This document shows, in pieces, positions 38,427 through 49,125 of a stretch of DNA of 64,000 bases. The notes beneath the pieces are model-generated. The model saw only the letters and a program-made list of their open reading frames with translations, was not told the DNA's origin and made no database searches. The translations under genes and the position numbers were made by a program. The first letter of the stretch is position 1. Each line of letters starts with the position of its first letter. Origin of the DNA: Impatiens glandulifera. Lineage: Eukaryota > Streptophyta > Magnoliopsida > Ericales > Balsaminaceae. Where the stretch lies: the NCBI RefSeq assembly GCF_907164915.1, contig NC_061868.1, positions 22,129,819-22,193,818 of the forward strand, written 5' to 3'.

Positions 38427-38817
38427 AGGCAGTATCGAACGGTTGGAAGATGAACCGTCACCTGATTATGTTTTTTGGCCCCAGTTTTCCCTCCAAAAGT
38501 TACTGCAGTAACTTTCGGAGGTAAATACGGAGAATACAATGGGCCAGTAAGTTTATGCGCGGTAAAACCGTGGGCGGTAAGTTTTTCAAACTTTTCAGGT
38601 TTTGTTTGAGGTTTTGATTTACCGGAGGCTTGTTAACCGGAAGTTTCGTGAAGTCTTATGTTTATTCAAGTCAAAAACCGGAAGGAAAGATTTTGTGAAT
38701 AACCGGAGACTTTAAAAATGTGAAAATTTTATTAATCGGACCGAAACATAGAGTAACTAAGTGGTTTTCCAGTCGTACAACAAAATGACCAGAAAACCGG
38801 AAAGAAAAACAGACAAT
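38427..38817. other. ORF2-ORF3 spacer rich in CCGG motifs
   Basis: No coding potential. Between 38560 and 38800 the motif accgg/ccggt or close variants occurs about seven times, the densest run outside the LTRs, immediately upstream of the ORF3 TATA box. Confidence 0.5.
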
Positions 38818-39579
38818 TTAAACTAGCTCGATCCACTCTCTCTCGGTCATTCTGACAAGCCATTTGGATACGGTGTTGTCGGGTGTCCGTTTCTCAATCC
38901 TCGATATCCATCTATCTAGCACGGATAGAGTCAGAGTGTTGGCCGGTCCGACAAGAACACTGGGCCCGAGGTTGCGGCGATGATCCTTTAAGAATCGAGT
39001 GATTTGTGGAGCGAAACCGATCCATCCCCTTGGAGCGGTTATAAGCTGCTTCAGATTGTTGAAGAGGTAGGAAGCCCAGTTGATGGGCGATTTTCGGATA
39101 ATGGCTATCATGATGTCGAAAGCCTCACGGTTATAGTTTTGGTTGGACATTCGGCCCATGATAGACCGCTGAACCAAGTCATGAAGGACTTGGAAATGAG
39201 GAGCGAGTTTTTCTTTCTTCCCGTGGTCGGCGACCGGTTCGATAGGAGAGGAGAAGATATGGGCGTAGTCTTCCTTAGCCGGGAAGAACGGCGTTAGGAA
39301 GTCTGAAAATCCTTCGGTTGGAAGGTTGAAGAAAACAACAAAGTGTTCTTCGGTAAGCCAAAGAAATTTTCTGTCAATGATGGTCTGAATGCTATCATCA
39401 TTAAGAATGTGCCCATTGTTAAAGAACTCGTACACCTCCTCTTCGAGGATGGTGTCTGAACCTTCAAGGAATTCTTGAAGCCCCGATTCTACGATCGGTT
39501 GGAAGATGCTGTTGTAAAACCGGCCATCTTTTATTTCTTGGAAGTTGACTATGATTGTGTTTCGTAGTTCAGCATTCAT
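38818..39579 (-). CDS. Accessory ORF2 of element B
   Basis: Uninterrupted 253-residue ORF from ATG at 39579 to TAA. I chose this Met (MNAELRN) because a TATA box lies 110 bp upstream and because ORF1 and ORF3 start at the same place relative to the conserved domain; the frame stays open further upstream, but that part overlaps the TATA box. Residues 10-13 (IVNF) match the VDF/ADF position of the sister ORFs. The LTEEHFVVFFNLPTEG motif is at about 75-90, then LAPHFQVLHDLVQRSIMGR, then INWASYLFNNL. No signal peptide or membrane segment is seen. Probably soluble, helical. Unlike gag-pol it is intact. Function unknown; a DNA-binding anti-silencing role is only hypothesis. Confidence 0.72.
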   Translation of the reverse strand: MNAELRNTIIVNFQEIKDGRFYNSIFQPIVESGLQEFLEGSDTILEEEVYEFFNNGHILNDDSIQTIIDRKFLWLTEEHFVVFFNLPTEGFSDFLTPFFPAKEDYAHIFSSPIEPVADHGKKEKLAPHFQVLHDLVQRSIMGRMSNQNYNREAFDIMIAIIRKSPINWASYLFNNLKQLITAPRGWIGFAPQITRFLKDHRRNLGPSVLVGPANTLTLSVLDRWISRIEKRTPDNTVSKWLVRMTEREWIELV

Positions 39580-39685
39580 TTTGGAGATTAGAGTGAGAAT
39601 CGAGAATCGAACAGAGTTCTTTGAACTTTCATGCTTAGAGAGAGAAGAGTAATGGAAGCGTGTTTGAAGAGGAAAGATTAGATCT

Positions 39686-39695
39686 CCTTTTATAG
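39686..39695 (-). promoter_or_regulatory. TATA box of ORF2
   Basis: Minus strand reads ctataaaagg, about 110 bp upstream of the chosen ATG. Confidence 0.6.
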
Positions 39696-40022
39696 CTTGA
39701 GCGGTTGGGTGCATTAAATGAGAGTATTTTGAAAAATCAGACCGTTTATGTTTGATCATAAATGCCTTGTCAATTTTCAAGAGGATAAGGGTATGTCTAG
39801 TCTTTTCGGATCAGGCATGCTTCTTGAAAACGAATATTTCTGTTTCCAAGAGTGATTTGATTTGGTTTGATACGGCGCATTTATTGTTGGTCATTTACTT
39901 TAGGATTTCTTTGATTTTCGATTGAAAGGGGAAAGAAATGATCTTCATTAATGGAAAGTACCGAACCGGTAATACAACAAAATTACCGGTTTGGGAAAGG
40001 ATAAAAGGAGATGAGAAATAAT

Positions 40023-40760
40023 TTAAACATTTGATGACCCTGCCGTTTGATTCCTTTTGGCCTTAGCTGTTTCCCACCGGTCGATCAGCTCTTGGACTCT
40101 CTCCTTTGTGAGCACATGCTTCGGATGGAGAGTGATGAAGGGTCCGGAGTGGATATCCAAGCTAGCACAAAAACCGCTTAGCTGAGGAGCGTAGCCGGTT
40201 TTGTTTGAAAGAATCATCTTCTTCAGGTTGCTGAAGATGATCCATGACCAATTTACCGGTGTCCCGACCGTAACGGTGATCATCATCTCGAAAAGCCTTT
40301 GGGTGTAGTAGTAGCCTTTCTCTCTGCCCAGAACAGACTTTCCCAGAATCTCACAAAGAAGCTGGTACTTGTGAGAGAGTTGGCTTTTAGCACCCCAGGG
40401 TTTAACCGGGATGTCAGAGCTGGAGAACCGATGACACATTTCTTCAATGGTCACCGGAGAGTAGGTTAAATCGGTTACCCCTTCAGTGGCCAAACCGCAG
40501 TATTCAGCGAAATCCGTCTCGCTGAATAGAAAGGACTGACCGTAAACTCGTGCAACGATTATGTCTCGATGCACCTCCTTTGCGGTCTGGAAGAATTGAT
40601 CGACTACTAGGTAGTCGAGAATGAATCTGTTTTCCAGAAATCCTCTTAGCCCGCTTCTTTCAACGGCTAAGAATATTTCTTTGACATCGTGATCTTCGTA
40701 TTGGTAGATCGAGTTGAAATCAGCCAATAGAATTTTCTTTGCTAGTGGGTCAGAGTTCAT
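40023..40760 (-). CDS. Accessory ORF1 of element B
   Basis: Uninterrupted 245-residue ORF from ATG at 40760 (MNSDPLAKK) to TAA. The frame continues eight codons upstream but only to a TTG, so the ATG is preferred; a TATA box lies about 80 bp upstream. LLADF (residues 11-15) occupies the VDF position of the other members. FLFSETDFAEYCGLATEG (about 77-94) is the shared motif with LP changed to LA. LSHKYQLLCEILGKSVLGR and VNWSWIIFSNL follow in the same order as in ORF2 and ORF3. No stop or frameshift. ORF1, 2 and 3 look like diverged tandem duplicates. Function unknown. Confidence 0.72.
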   Translation of the reverse strand: MNSDPLAKKILLADFNSIYQYEDHDVKEIFLAVERSGLRGFLENRFILDYLVVDQFFQTAKEVHRDIIVARVYGQSFLFSETDFAEYCGLATEGVTDLTYSPVTIEEMCHRFSSSDIPVKPWGAKSQLSHKYQLLCEILGKSVLGREKGYYYTQRLFEMMITVTVGTPVNWSWIIFSNLKKMILSNKTGYAPQLSGFCASLDIHSGPFITLHPKHVLTKERVQELIDRWETAKAKRNQTAGSSNV

Positions 40761-40837
40761 GTTCTTGAGGTGATTTGAACTCAAGATAGTTTTTGTGAAT
40801 AGTAGATTTTGTGAAGAGTTGTGAGGATTTGAGGGTG

Positions 40838-40848
40838 GTTTATATAGC
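40838..40848 (-). promoter_or_regulatory. TATA box of ORF1
   Basis: Minus strand reads ggctatataaa, about 80 bp upstream of the ORF1 ATG. Confidence 0.6.
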
Positions 40849-41471
40849 CAGGGGTTCGGCTAGATCAATAGGTTAAGCATGCTTAGTGATGTCATCAATT
40901 AGTTAATAGGCTTTAACTTGTTGAAGTGTATAATGTTTATTTCCAATGCAAAACTAATTATTACTAAGATATTCATGATGACAAAAATCTATTGACAAGA
41001 TGTGAGTCTCCCTCTCTTGATGATGGAAACATGTCGTCATCTCAATTGCGGTAGACTATTTTATTTATTACAGGCTTCATTTCTCAATGTATGCATGAAA
41101 ACTCGGTTAGCTATCTCAAGTTAACCGGAAAAGTTCAATCCATCAAAACCAGAGTGCATTTGTACTGATCGGTTTTCAATGACCGGTTTTAGTTGGATAT
41201 TTTCCGATTATGAAGAAATGTTGAGACATATCAACACTTGTTCAACTTTGGAGTAAATATATCCATTTCTACCAGGTTATTTCAACCGCGTAGTAAGTAT
41301 ACACGTGATTTGACATCATGAAGTGATCAGGCATAACCGGAAACTTCCTCCCAGTTAGCATTCTTGAATTTTCAATGGCCTATTTGAATATGGTTTGAGA
41401 AGCGAGAGCTTTTCCCTGAACACATATCCCGGTTTTTCATTATTATGTATGTAAGAAGTATGCATGCATGA
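40849..41471. other. Spacer between pol and ORF1
   Basis: No coding potential. It contains several accgg/ccggt motifs (for example near 41120, 41170, 41190, 41335 and 41430) and AT-rich stretches. It may hold the pol 3' end and the ORF1 upstream promoter region. Confidence 0.45.
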
Positions 41472-42059
41472 TCATGAAATGAGTTGCTTAATATCAGTAA
41501 TTCCTAGAATATTTCTGAAATAAGAAAACTTAGCTTCCTGTAGCGTTTTCGTGAAGATGTCTGCTACTTGTTGCTTAGTCGAGACGTATTCCAACCGGAT
41601 GTGTTTCTCCTGAACGTGCTCCCGGATAAAATGATGTCTTATATCAATGTGCTTTATTCTTTAGTGCAACACTTGACTGTATGTAATCGCTATCGCGCTG
41701 GTGTTGTCATAGAATATTGGAGATTCCTTAGCAACTACGCCAAAATCCCTTAGTTGTTGTTGGATCCAGAGGAGTTGTGCACAGTAGCTTCCGGCTGCTA
41801 TATACTCTGCCTTTGCGGTTGATGTTGCAACTAAGGTCTGTTTCTTGCTGCTCCAGGTAACTAGCCGGTCACCCATAAATTGGCAGGTTCCACTTGTACT
41901 CTTTCTATCAATCTTGCATCCTGCGTAATCTGCGTCTGAGTAGCTTATGAGGTTGAAACTTGAGTCTTTTGGATACCAAAGTCCCACTTCTTGAGTTCCC
42001 TTTAGATATTTTTATATTCTTTTGGCTGCGGTGTAATGTGATTGCTTTGGATTGGCTTA
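41472..42059 (-). pseudogene. RNase H region of element B pol
   Basis: Ribonuclease H removes the RNA strand during reverse transcription. The remnant holds the copia RNase H signatures SYSDADYAGCKIDRKSTSG, AKAEYIAAGSYCAQLLW, KHIDIRHHFIREH and VADIFTKTL, and ends with TGA at 41472-41474. In-frame TAA codons lie at 42057-42059 (a Gln position in relatives), near 42018 and at 41661. Frame is otherwise continuous. Confidence 0.85.
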
Positions 42060-43110
42060 GAATCTCCCGCATACTCCAACCGCAAACAAAATGTCCGGTC
42101 GGCTGGCTGTTAAGTAAAGCAGGGATCCAACCATTCCTCGATATGCTGTGATGTCAACGGCTTGACCATCCTCATCTTTGTCTAACTTTACGGAATGGCT
42201 CATTGGTGTAGCCGCTTCGGCGCATGTATCCATTCCAAACTTCTTCAGTAGTTCGGCTGTGTACTTTGGTTGACTTATAAATGTTTCGGCTTCAATCTGC
42301 TTAACCTGAAGTCCTAGGAAGAAACTCAGTTCTCCCATCATACTCATTTGAAATCTGTCAGTCATCATCTTTGAAAACTTATCACATAGTTTTGGATCGG
42401 TTGATCCGAAAATAATATCATCGACATATATCTGAACAAGTAATATGTGTTCCTTTCTCTCAAATTTGAAAAGTGTTTTGTCAACTGAACCTATTGTAAA
42501 TTTGTGATCAAATAATAATTGTGTTAATGTATCATACCAGGCTCTTGGAGCCTGTTTCAAACCGTAAAGGGCTTTGTTCAGCCGGTAAACATGATTTTCG
42601 TGTTCTGGATTTTTGAAACCTAGAGGTTGATTAACATATACCTCTTCATTTACCTTACCGTTTAGAAAAGCACTTTTAACATCCATTTGAAAAACTTTAA
42701 AATTTTTGAAAGCCGCATATGCTAAAAATATTATGATGGCCTCAAGTCTAGCTACATGGGCAAATGATTCTTCAAAATCAACGCCTTCTTCCTATTTGTA
42801 GCCTTGAGCCACTAACCGGGCTTTGTTCCTCGTAACTAAACCGTCTTCATTGAGTTTATTTCTGAATACCCATCGTGTTCTTATAACCGGTTTATTTTTC
42901 GGTCTAGGGACTAGGTACCAGACTTTATTTCTCTCAAACTCGTTTAATTCCTCTTGCATTGCTAGGATCCAATCGGGATCTGACAGTGCTTCATCCACCT
43001 TTTTCGGCTCAATTTGTGATATGAAAGCGGAGTTTTCATAGTGTTCCAAATTTTGTTGCCTAGTTCGGACGGGTGAGGATAGGTTACCTATTATTTCTGA
43101 GGTTTATCCG
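42060..43110 (-). pseudogene. Reverse transcriptase region of element B pol
   Basis: Copia reverse transcriptase. Blocks in order: DPDWILAMQEELNEFERN, TRWVFRNKLNEDG, the variable region with TAG at 42792-42794 (after QGYK, normally followed by Gln), [36 protein letters not shown], and YVDDIIFGS with the catalytic YVDD at 42417-42428, then [15 protein letters not shown]. The catalytic residues are intact; only the stop and an upstream frameshift near 43090 break the frame. Confidence 0.9.
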
Positions 43111-44640
43111 AGACATGTCTATCAAGCTTTCGGTTGGCTGGTCAAGGTTAGACTGATCGGTAGGCTGAACAGAGTCAGACTGACCGATTTCTTTAGTCGA
43201 AACTGAAGAGTCAACTTTCTGCGGTAAGGCAGCTTGAGCAGGCTGAGGTTCAGCATCAACCGCTTGGTCATTGACAAATCGTCTAAAAACCGGAACCTCG
43301 TCTTCATCAACAGAATAGATATTGAAATTTCCATTCTGTTATGAAGGTCGAAGGGTAATGCAGTGTTTCGTTCAACCGATTCATCAAAAACAACGTGGGC
43401 TGTTTCTTCAACTGTTAAAGTCCTAGTATTATATATCCTATAGGCTTTACTTACAGCTGAATATTCCAACATTATTCCCTCATTGGATTTAGCATCAAAA
43501 GCGGTCAAATAAGTTTTGTCGTTGTTGTGAACAAAACATTTGCTACCAAAAATTCGAAAATACCGTATGTTTGGAATTCGATCATAGTATATTTCAAAAG
43601 GGGTTTTGGAAAATTGTTTAGTTACTAAAGATCGGTTTTGTGTGTAGCATGCGGTATTGATAGCTTCAGCCCAAATCTTTTGAGCAATGCCCGAGTCGGC
43701 TATCATTGACATTGCGGCTTCCTTGAGAGTTTGGTTTCTTCTCTCAACCATGCCGTTTTGTTGAGGAGTTCTGGCACTAGACAACTCGTGTCTAATACCA
43801 GAATCATCAAGAAAAGTAGTTAATCTACTATTTATAAACTCAGTTCCTCTATCACTTCTGATTTTGTTAACTCGAATAGATTTTTCATTTTGTATTCTCA
43901 AAATCAATTTGATCAGGTTTGGAGTTGCTTGATTTTTAGAGGCTAGAAATGTTACCCAAGTAAACTTAGAATAGTCATCAATAACTACCATAGTATAATG
44001 CATGCCTCCTATACTGGTTATTTTAACCGGACCAAACAGATCCACATGCAAAAGTTCTAAACACCGTTCAGATTGATAATTTCCTTTACTTTTGAAAGAT
44101 GACTTTATCTGTTTGCCCATTTGACATGCAGCACATACTTTATCTTTTGAAAACTTTACATTTGGAAAACCATAGACTAGTTCTTTGGAACATATAAAGT
44201 TAATTGTTTTGAAATTCAAATGGTTTAGCCGTTTATGCCAAAGCCAGTTTGGATCATTTCCAGCTATCATGCATACAGGTTTTTCAAAATCAGTTTTCCA
44301 ATTAACTTTGTAAATATTTCCCATTCGGTTACCGGTTAAAAGGATACCATTTTGCTGATTCTTAACTAAACATGTATTTTTATGAAATTCAACTTTATAA
44401 ATCACATCACACATTTGACTTATACTTAATAGGTTAAAATGCAGTTGTTCTATCAGTAGTACATTATTTATGGATAGGTTACCATGGACAAACTTACCCT
44501 TGCCCACGGTTTTACCTTTTGAGTTGTCACCGAATGTTATGACTGCTCCGGTTTCATACTTGATGTCGGTTAGTAGCTCATCGTTGCCGGTCATGTGTCT
44601 TGAACATCCGCTGTCCAGATACTATTCCGAGTTCTTTAGC
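43111..44640 (-). pseudogene. Protease end and integrase of element B pol
   Basis: The aspartic protease motif LDSGCSRHMTG (DSG at 44607-44615) is preceded by an in-frame TAG where relatives have Trp. A 490-codon open stretch follows. Counting from Met at 44594: zinc-binding H120, H125, C154, C157; catalytic D185 (LLHVDLFG), D248 (IRSDRGTEF) and E284 (MVERRNQTL), an exact D35E spacing. A frameshift near 43340 and another near 43090 separate it from reverse transcriptase. Integrase would insert the cDNA and make the 5-bp duplication seen at this element's ends. Confidence 0.88.
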
Positions 44641-46572
44641 CGGTTGCTTCTCCTAACCTGCAAAAGAAAATTATTTACACCCTTTTGGTACCCACATTCA
44701 GTTGGGTCCATGGTTGATTAGCCCTTTAGGATCCAGACTTGAATAAGTCGGATCACTTTCCCGGTATCTGTTCTTATAATGTTTGGCTTAATTTCTTGAT
44801 CTTTGCTCAAGAATGCCTTATGTTGTGATGGTGAGTTTCTTTGAGACCTAGATTTACTCGTTTTTTTCTCTTTCTGGTTGACTTTCCTTCTCTCAGGATG
44901 GAGCCAGTTTTCTTATTCAGTCGGACTTACATATTTAAGCTCTTTTTTGCGGTTTTAGATCATATTCTTCCTTATTTTCGGTTGTTGAACTCTTGACAAA
45001 TCTTATGAATGGAAGATTGTCTTTTGTGAGTTTCATCCCGTTAGGTTGTTTTGATTCGTTTTGTTTGTTTTGTTCGTAACCGATACCAAATTTACATTTA
45101 GGATGTCTTTTATAATTACACATATGTTTTACGGCTTGACGAGATCTCTCCCATGCAGCCGTAATGTACAGTGCTCGTTCATCAGTTTCAGTTACCGGTT
45201 GAACTGTCTCCTCATTGTCTAAGGATAGTTCATCCGGTTCATACATTGCGGTTTCGCATGACTTATCAGCGATACCACTTGACTCTACGGTTTTAGGTTC
45301 TACTGGAGTCGGTATGTATGCAGATATGTTTCTGAACTCAGCGACCATTTCGTTGAGTGCAGAAATCAAATCTTCCTTAGTAAACTCATCAGAAGAGAAA
45401 TCAAATACCTCTTCGTCGTTTGCCATGAAGCATGTTACCCTTTCTTCATTATCTTCGTTGTCGGAGTACGCCCACTCGCTTCCATCGTCGGATGCAATGA
45501 GTGCTTTCTGAATTTCCTTCCCTTCGTCGGCATGCTGGTCGTCGTTTCTCCGGTAGTCGTTCCGTTGGTTGTCATTTCTCCGGTAGTTGTTCCCTTAGTA
45601 GTTGTTACTCTGGTAGCGGTTACCTTGGTAGTTGTTGCCTTGATAGTTGCCTTAATAGTTTCCTTCCGGTTTTCTGTCGTCTCTCCTCAGTTTTCTACAT
45701 TCTGACCTGAAATGTCCAAAACCGTCACAGTTATAACATCTTTTATTTGATTTATCTACATAATTATAACTAAAGTTGTTGTTAGATGGTGGCTGATTCT
45801 TCTTCATGAATCTCCCAAATTTCTGAGCTAGCATCGCCATCACATCTTCACTAATCTGATCAGCGTTTTTGACTAGAGCCAGAACGGTTGATACTTGGAC
45901 CACCGGTTCCACCGATGTAACCAAAGCTCTGGTTGCGGTTGACGTGGATGCTTCATCTTCGATCCGAGACTTAATCCCGAACTCGTAGGCTTTTAGATCC
46001 TTAAACACGTCATGCAACTTCATCTGCCCGAGGTTGCTTGATTCCCTCATCACCATGGTCTTGATATCCCATGTGCTCGGTAGTGATCTTAAGGCTTTGA
46101 TGATTACTTCACGGTTCTCGTATTTCTTTCTGAGTGTTTGAAGCTCGTTGACCACACTAGTGAACCGGTTACTAAATTCCTTCATATTTTCCCCCGGTTT
46201 CATCCTGATGTTTTCATATTTCGGTGTAACCACCATGATTTTGTTCTCCTTTGTTCTTTCGTTTCCTTCATGGATCTGAATGATCGTTTCCCAGGCCTCC
46301 TTTGCATTATCGTAGGCTGATATTTTGTTCAAGGTATTATCGTCTATAGCTTTATAGATGTGCCTCATGCAATGGTTGTCCAGGTTACTCCGTCTTCGAT
46401 CTTCAGTTGTCCATTCGTCTAACTCTTTGTTGATCTTGATTGGCCTCTCTTTCAAGACTCCGCTCATCTCATCATCAAGCGTGATCAGATGTAGATACAT
46501 CTGTTTCTTCCAACTGCTAAACGCTTCACTATTTAGCAATGGCGGTTTGTCGCTGTTGGTCATGCTTCCCAT
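44641..46572 (-). pseudogene. gag of element B
   Basis: Starts at a good ATG (MGSMTNSDKPPLL) 32 bases inside the PBS. N-terminal gag domain, then CCHC knuckle CYNCDGFGHFRSEC near residues 283-296, then Asn/Tyr/Gln/Gly repeats (NNYQGN-like, 45660-45540), an acidic stretch, and a tail with EVFDFSSDEFTKEDL matching the family A gag. TAA codons at 45652 and 45595 sit at Gln positions within those repeats. A frameshift near 44940 and further stops precede the protease. Families A and B are therefore related copia elements. Confidence 0.87.
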
Positions 46573-46603
46573 CTTCTTCGATTGCTTGAGTGCTAAGAAC
46601 CTC

Positions 46604-46615
46604 GCTCTGATACCA
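46604..46615 (-). other. Primer binding site (tRNA-iMet) of element B
   Basis: Minus strand reads TGGTATCAGAGC, two bases inside the 5' LTR; perfect match to the usual plant copia PBS. Confidence 0.95.
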
Positions 46616-46617
46616 CT

Positions 46618-48002
46618 TGTTAGGATTGGGGACGCCCTTGGAGGACCGGGGTGTTTCCGGTTTTAGGAAAGGTGGCCGCTTACAACAACACAACACACTT
46701 TGGTGATAGTCCGGTTAGAGACTATGACCGTTCTCAGCACTTCGCAAACTGTCACAGACTCTTGAACCGAGTTCAAGGGCGGAAATGTCTGTTTCAGTCT
46801 GAAGCAACGTATGCGACTTAGTTTTGATGAGATTAACAAGGAGTCGGTTAGATGAAGTATATGTACCGGTTTGATTAGGGATTATGTTTAGGTTGGTAAT
46901 AGTTTGGTTTTTATAGTGAGTAAGCCGGAAAAAGAAATGACACGAGACATGATTTTTTATGGATGTTCGGAGCAAACCCTCCTACGTTACCCCTTCTCAG
47001 GTTATGAGAAGGATCTCCACTAACTTTCAAGGTTACAACACTTATAATGCCGGTCGAGCCTAACTCGCTACTCGCCGGTTACACCAATTCACTCTTGATG
47101 TAATACACAACACAACACAAACACAAACAAACAAAGCTTCCGGTAAATTACACAACGGTTTTGGATCGCGCGTGAGATTTCTTTATCTCTCTAAGATTTT
47201 CGTAACTTGTGTCGCCATTAATGAGGTCACTTCGTCTTCCTTTTATAGTGAGGCTGATCCCAACAGTCACTTTCTTCTCTCACCATGGGATTGGTTAATC
47301 CAGCGTCACGCCGGTGCAGGGTGGTTGCTTGCACGTTTCACCTTCCTCAACACTTGGCAAGCATGCAGATACTCCTCAGGTAAAGATGACGTTGCCGGTT
47401 TGCAGATTCGAACACATGTCAGGCATGCACCTTCCGGCTGTCGAAGTCGGATCAGTAAATCATCATTGTTTTCCTTGCATGCTTCTGATCGGATCTTATC
47501 TTCGTTTATCTCTTCGAGACACGACTATTTCGTCATATTACGTCATCTTCGTAGTTTTTAGTTTCCAGTTGATTCTTACACAGTATAGTCCGGCTGGAAT
47601 GTAGACTTTTCTTTGCTAGCCGGTCTCTCTGAGAAAGATTGAAACCGGTTCCTCTGATCTTGACTTGATCACTTGGAACTGGATTTGTTTGAAGTGTTCT
47701 TTAGCCGGTTTGTGAGGCGCCAGCCAGTTTGTCCAATTCGATCTGTTCCTGCACATAGAAGTTAATAGTTGTTTAGTTTTTTCTGGTCGGTTCCAAAAAT
47801 TAACTTTACTTAATTTTTCTATCAATTTCTCCCTTTTTGATTATTTAGAATAAATATTCAAAACTTGTAATGTATGGCCGGTTTGAAAATTAACTTACTT
47901 GATTTTTCTATCAATTTCTCCCTTTTTGATTATTTAGAATAAATATTCAAAACTTGTAATGTATGGCCGGTTTGAAAATTAACTTACTTAATTTTTCTAT
48001 CA
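46618..48002 (-). mobile_element. 5' LTR of element B
   Basis: 1385 bp, bounded by the PBS and by the caact duplication at 48003-48007. TATA at 47239-47248 (minus strand CTATAAAAGG). Differs from the 3' LTR by about 25-30 substitutions, a 3-bp and a 5-bp indel, and small length changes in the ~88-bp edge repeats. Confidence 0.93.
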
Positions 48003-49125
48003 CAACTAAATCAAAATTATGCAAATCTTATGCAACATATATTGTATTATTTTATATTAGATTGGTTATTAATACATAAAATATTTCTCAACTCATTATG
48101 ATTCATTATTTTTACTTACAGTGATTTTGGGGTTTAAAAATTTATACTATCGTATACAAAATTATGGTTAATTTTCTTAATATATTTTAAGATCTTTCAT
48201 GTAATTTTATGTCAAATTGCATTATTATTTTTATTTATTTTAATTTGAAATAAGAATGATTTTGTAATACAAAAGTCATCTTAATTGAATCAAAAATAAG
48301 AATGATTTTATAATATAAAAGTCATCGAATCAAAATTATGGAAAAACTTATTCTAATATTATACACAATAATTTATTATTTTATGTTAGATAGTTTTGTT
48401 CTTAATAAGTAACTTATCTCAACACAATATTTTTAATCATTTTGAGACATGTTTTTTTTTCATTTTTTTGGGTATTCTAAGAAAATCGGTGCTAGTATTT
48501 ATTATTAGAGTTTATTAAGGTTTAAAAAATAATTTAATAGTATTTGTAAAAACCAATGAGTTTTTTTTAATATTTTTAAATTATTTTTTGTGATTTAATG
48601 TCAAAATTGAATGTTTTTTATTTATGTCATTTAATATAATCTAAAATAAGATTAGTTTTGTAATATAATAATTATCTAAAGTTAATTGAAATTATTATAA
48701 ATATTATTCATACATTATATACAATATTGTATTATTTAATGTTAGATTTGTTATTAATACATAAAATATTTCTCTCAACTTATTATGAATCATTTTATAA
48801 CAACCTTTTTTATTTTGGAATAATGTAATAAAATCGGGTACTTTAATTTTTAATTACAGTAATTTTAGGGTTTAGAAAATAATGTTATATTATAAGAAAT
48901 AACTATTAGTTTTCTTAAAACATTTTAAGATATTTCGTGTAATTTTATGTCAAATTGTATTATTATTTTTATTTATTTTAATCCAAAACAATAATAATTT
49001 CTTAATACAAAAGTCATCTAAATCGAATCAAAATTATGAAAAACCTTATTCTAATAAATTATTGTGTATAATATTAGAATAAGATTTTCCATAATTTTGA
49101 TTCGATTAAGATGACTTTTGTATTA
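48003..49125 (+). repeat. AT-rich satellite with inversion point
   Basis: Continues the forward monomers interrupted by element B. Near 49053 the forward stretch ccttattctaata turns into its reverse complement (tattagaataag), so the last ~70 bp are inverted. No gene is seen. Confidence 0.88.

Larger units (their letters stand above)
33736..48002 (-). mobile_element. Ty1/copia element B with three accessory ORFs
   Basis: Complete 14.3-kb insertion. Both LTRs begin TG and end CA, and the insertion is flanked by caact (33731-33735 and 48003-48007). Order on the minus strand: 5' LTR, iMet PBS, gag, protease, integrase, RT, RNase H, ORF1, ORF2, ORF3 with long tail, PPT, 3' LTR. The protease-integrase-RT order defines copia. 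LTRs differ at about 25-30 positions over 1.38 kb by eye (roughly 2%), so it is fairly young, yet gag-pol and ORF3 carry many stops. CCGGT/ACCGG motifs are dense throughout its non-coding parts. Confidence 0.93.

Noticed and set aside
39580..39780. Longer start for ORF2 at 39780
   Set aside because: The extra N-terminus overlaps the TATA box and has no counterpart in ORF1 or ORF3.
35801..45654. Alternative genetic code with TAA/TAG as Gln
   Set aside because: ORF1 and ORF2 end at TAA in homologous positions with non-coding sequence after, and other decay (frameshifts, Trp to stop) is present; deamination is the simpler explanation.
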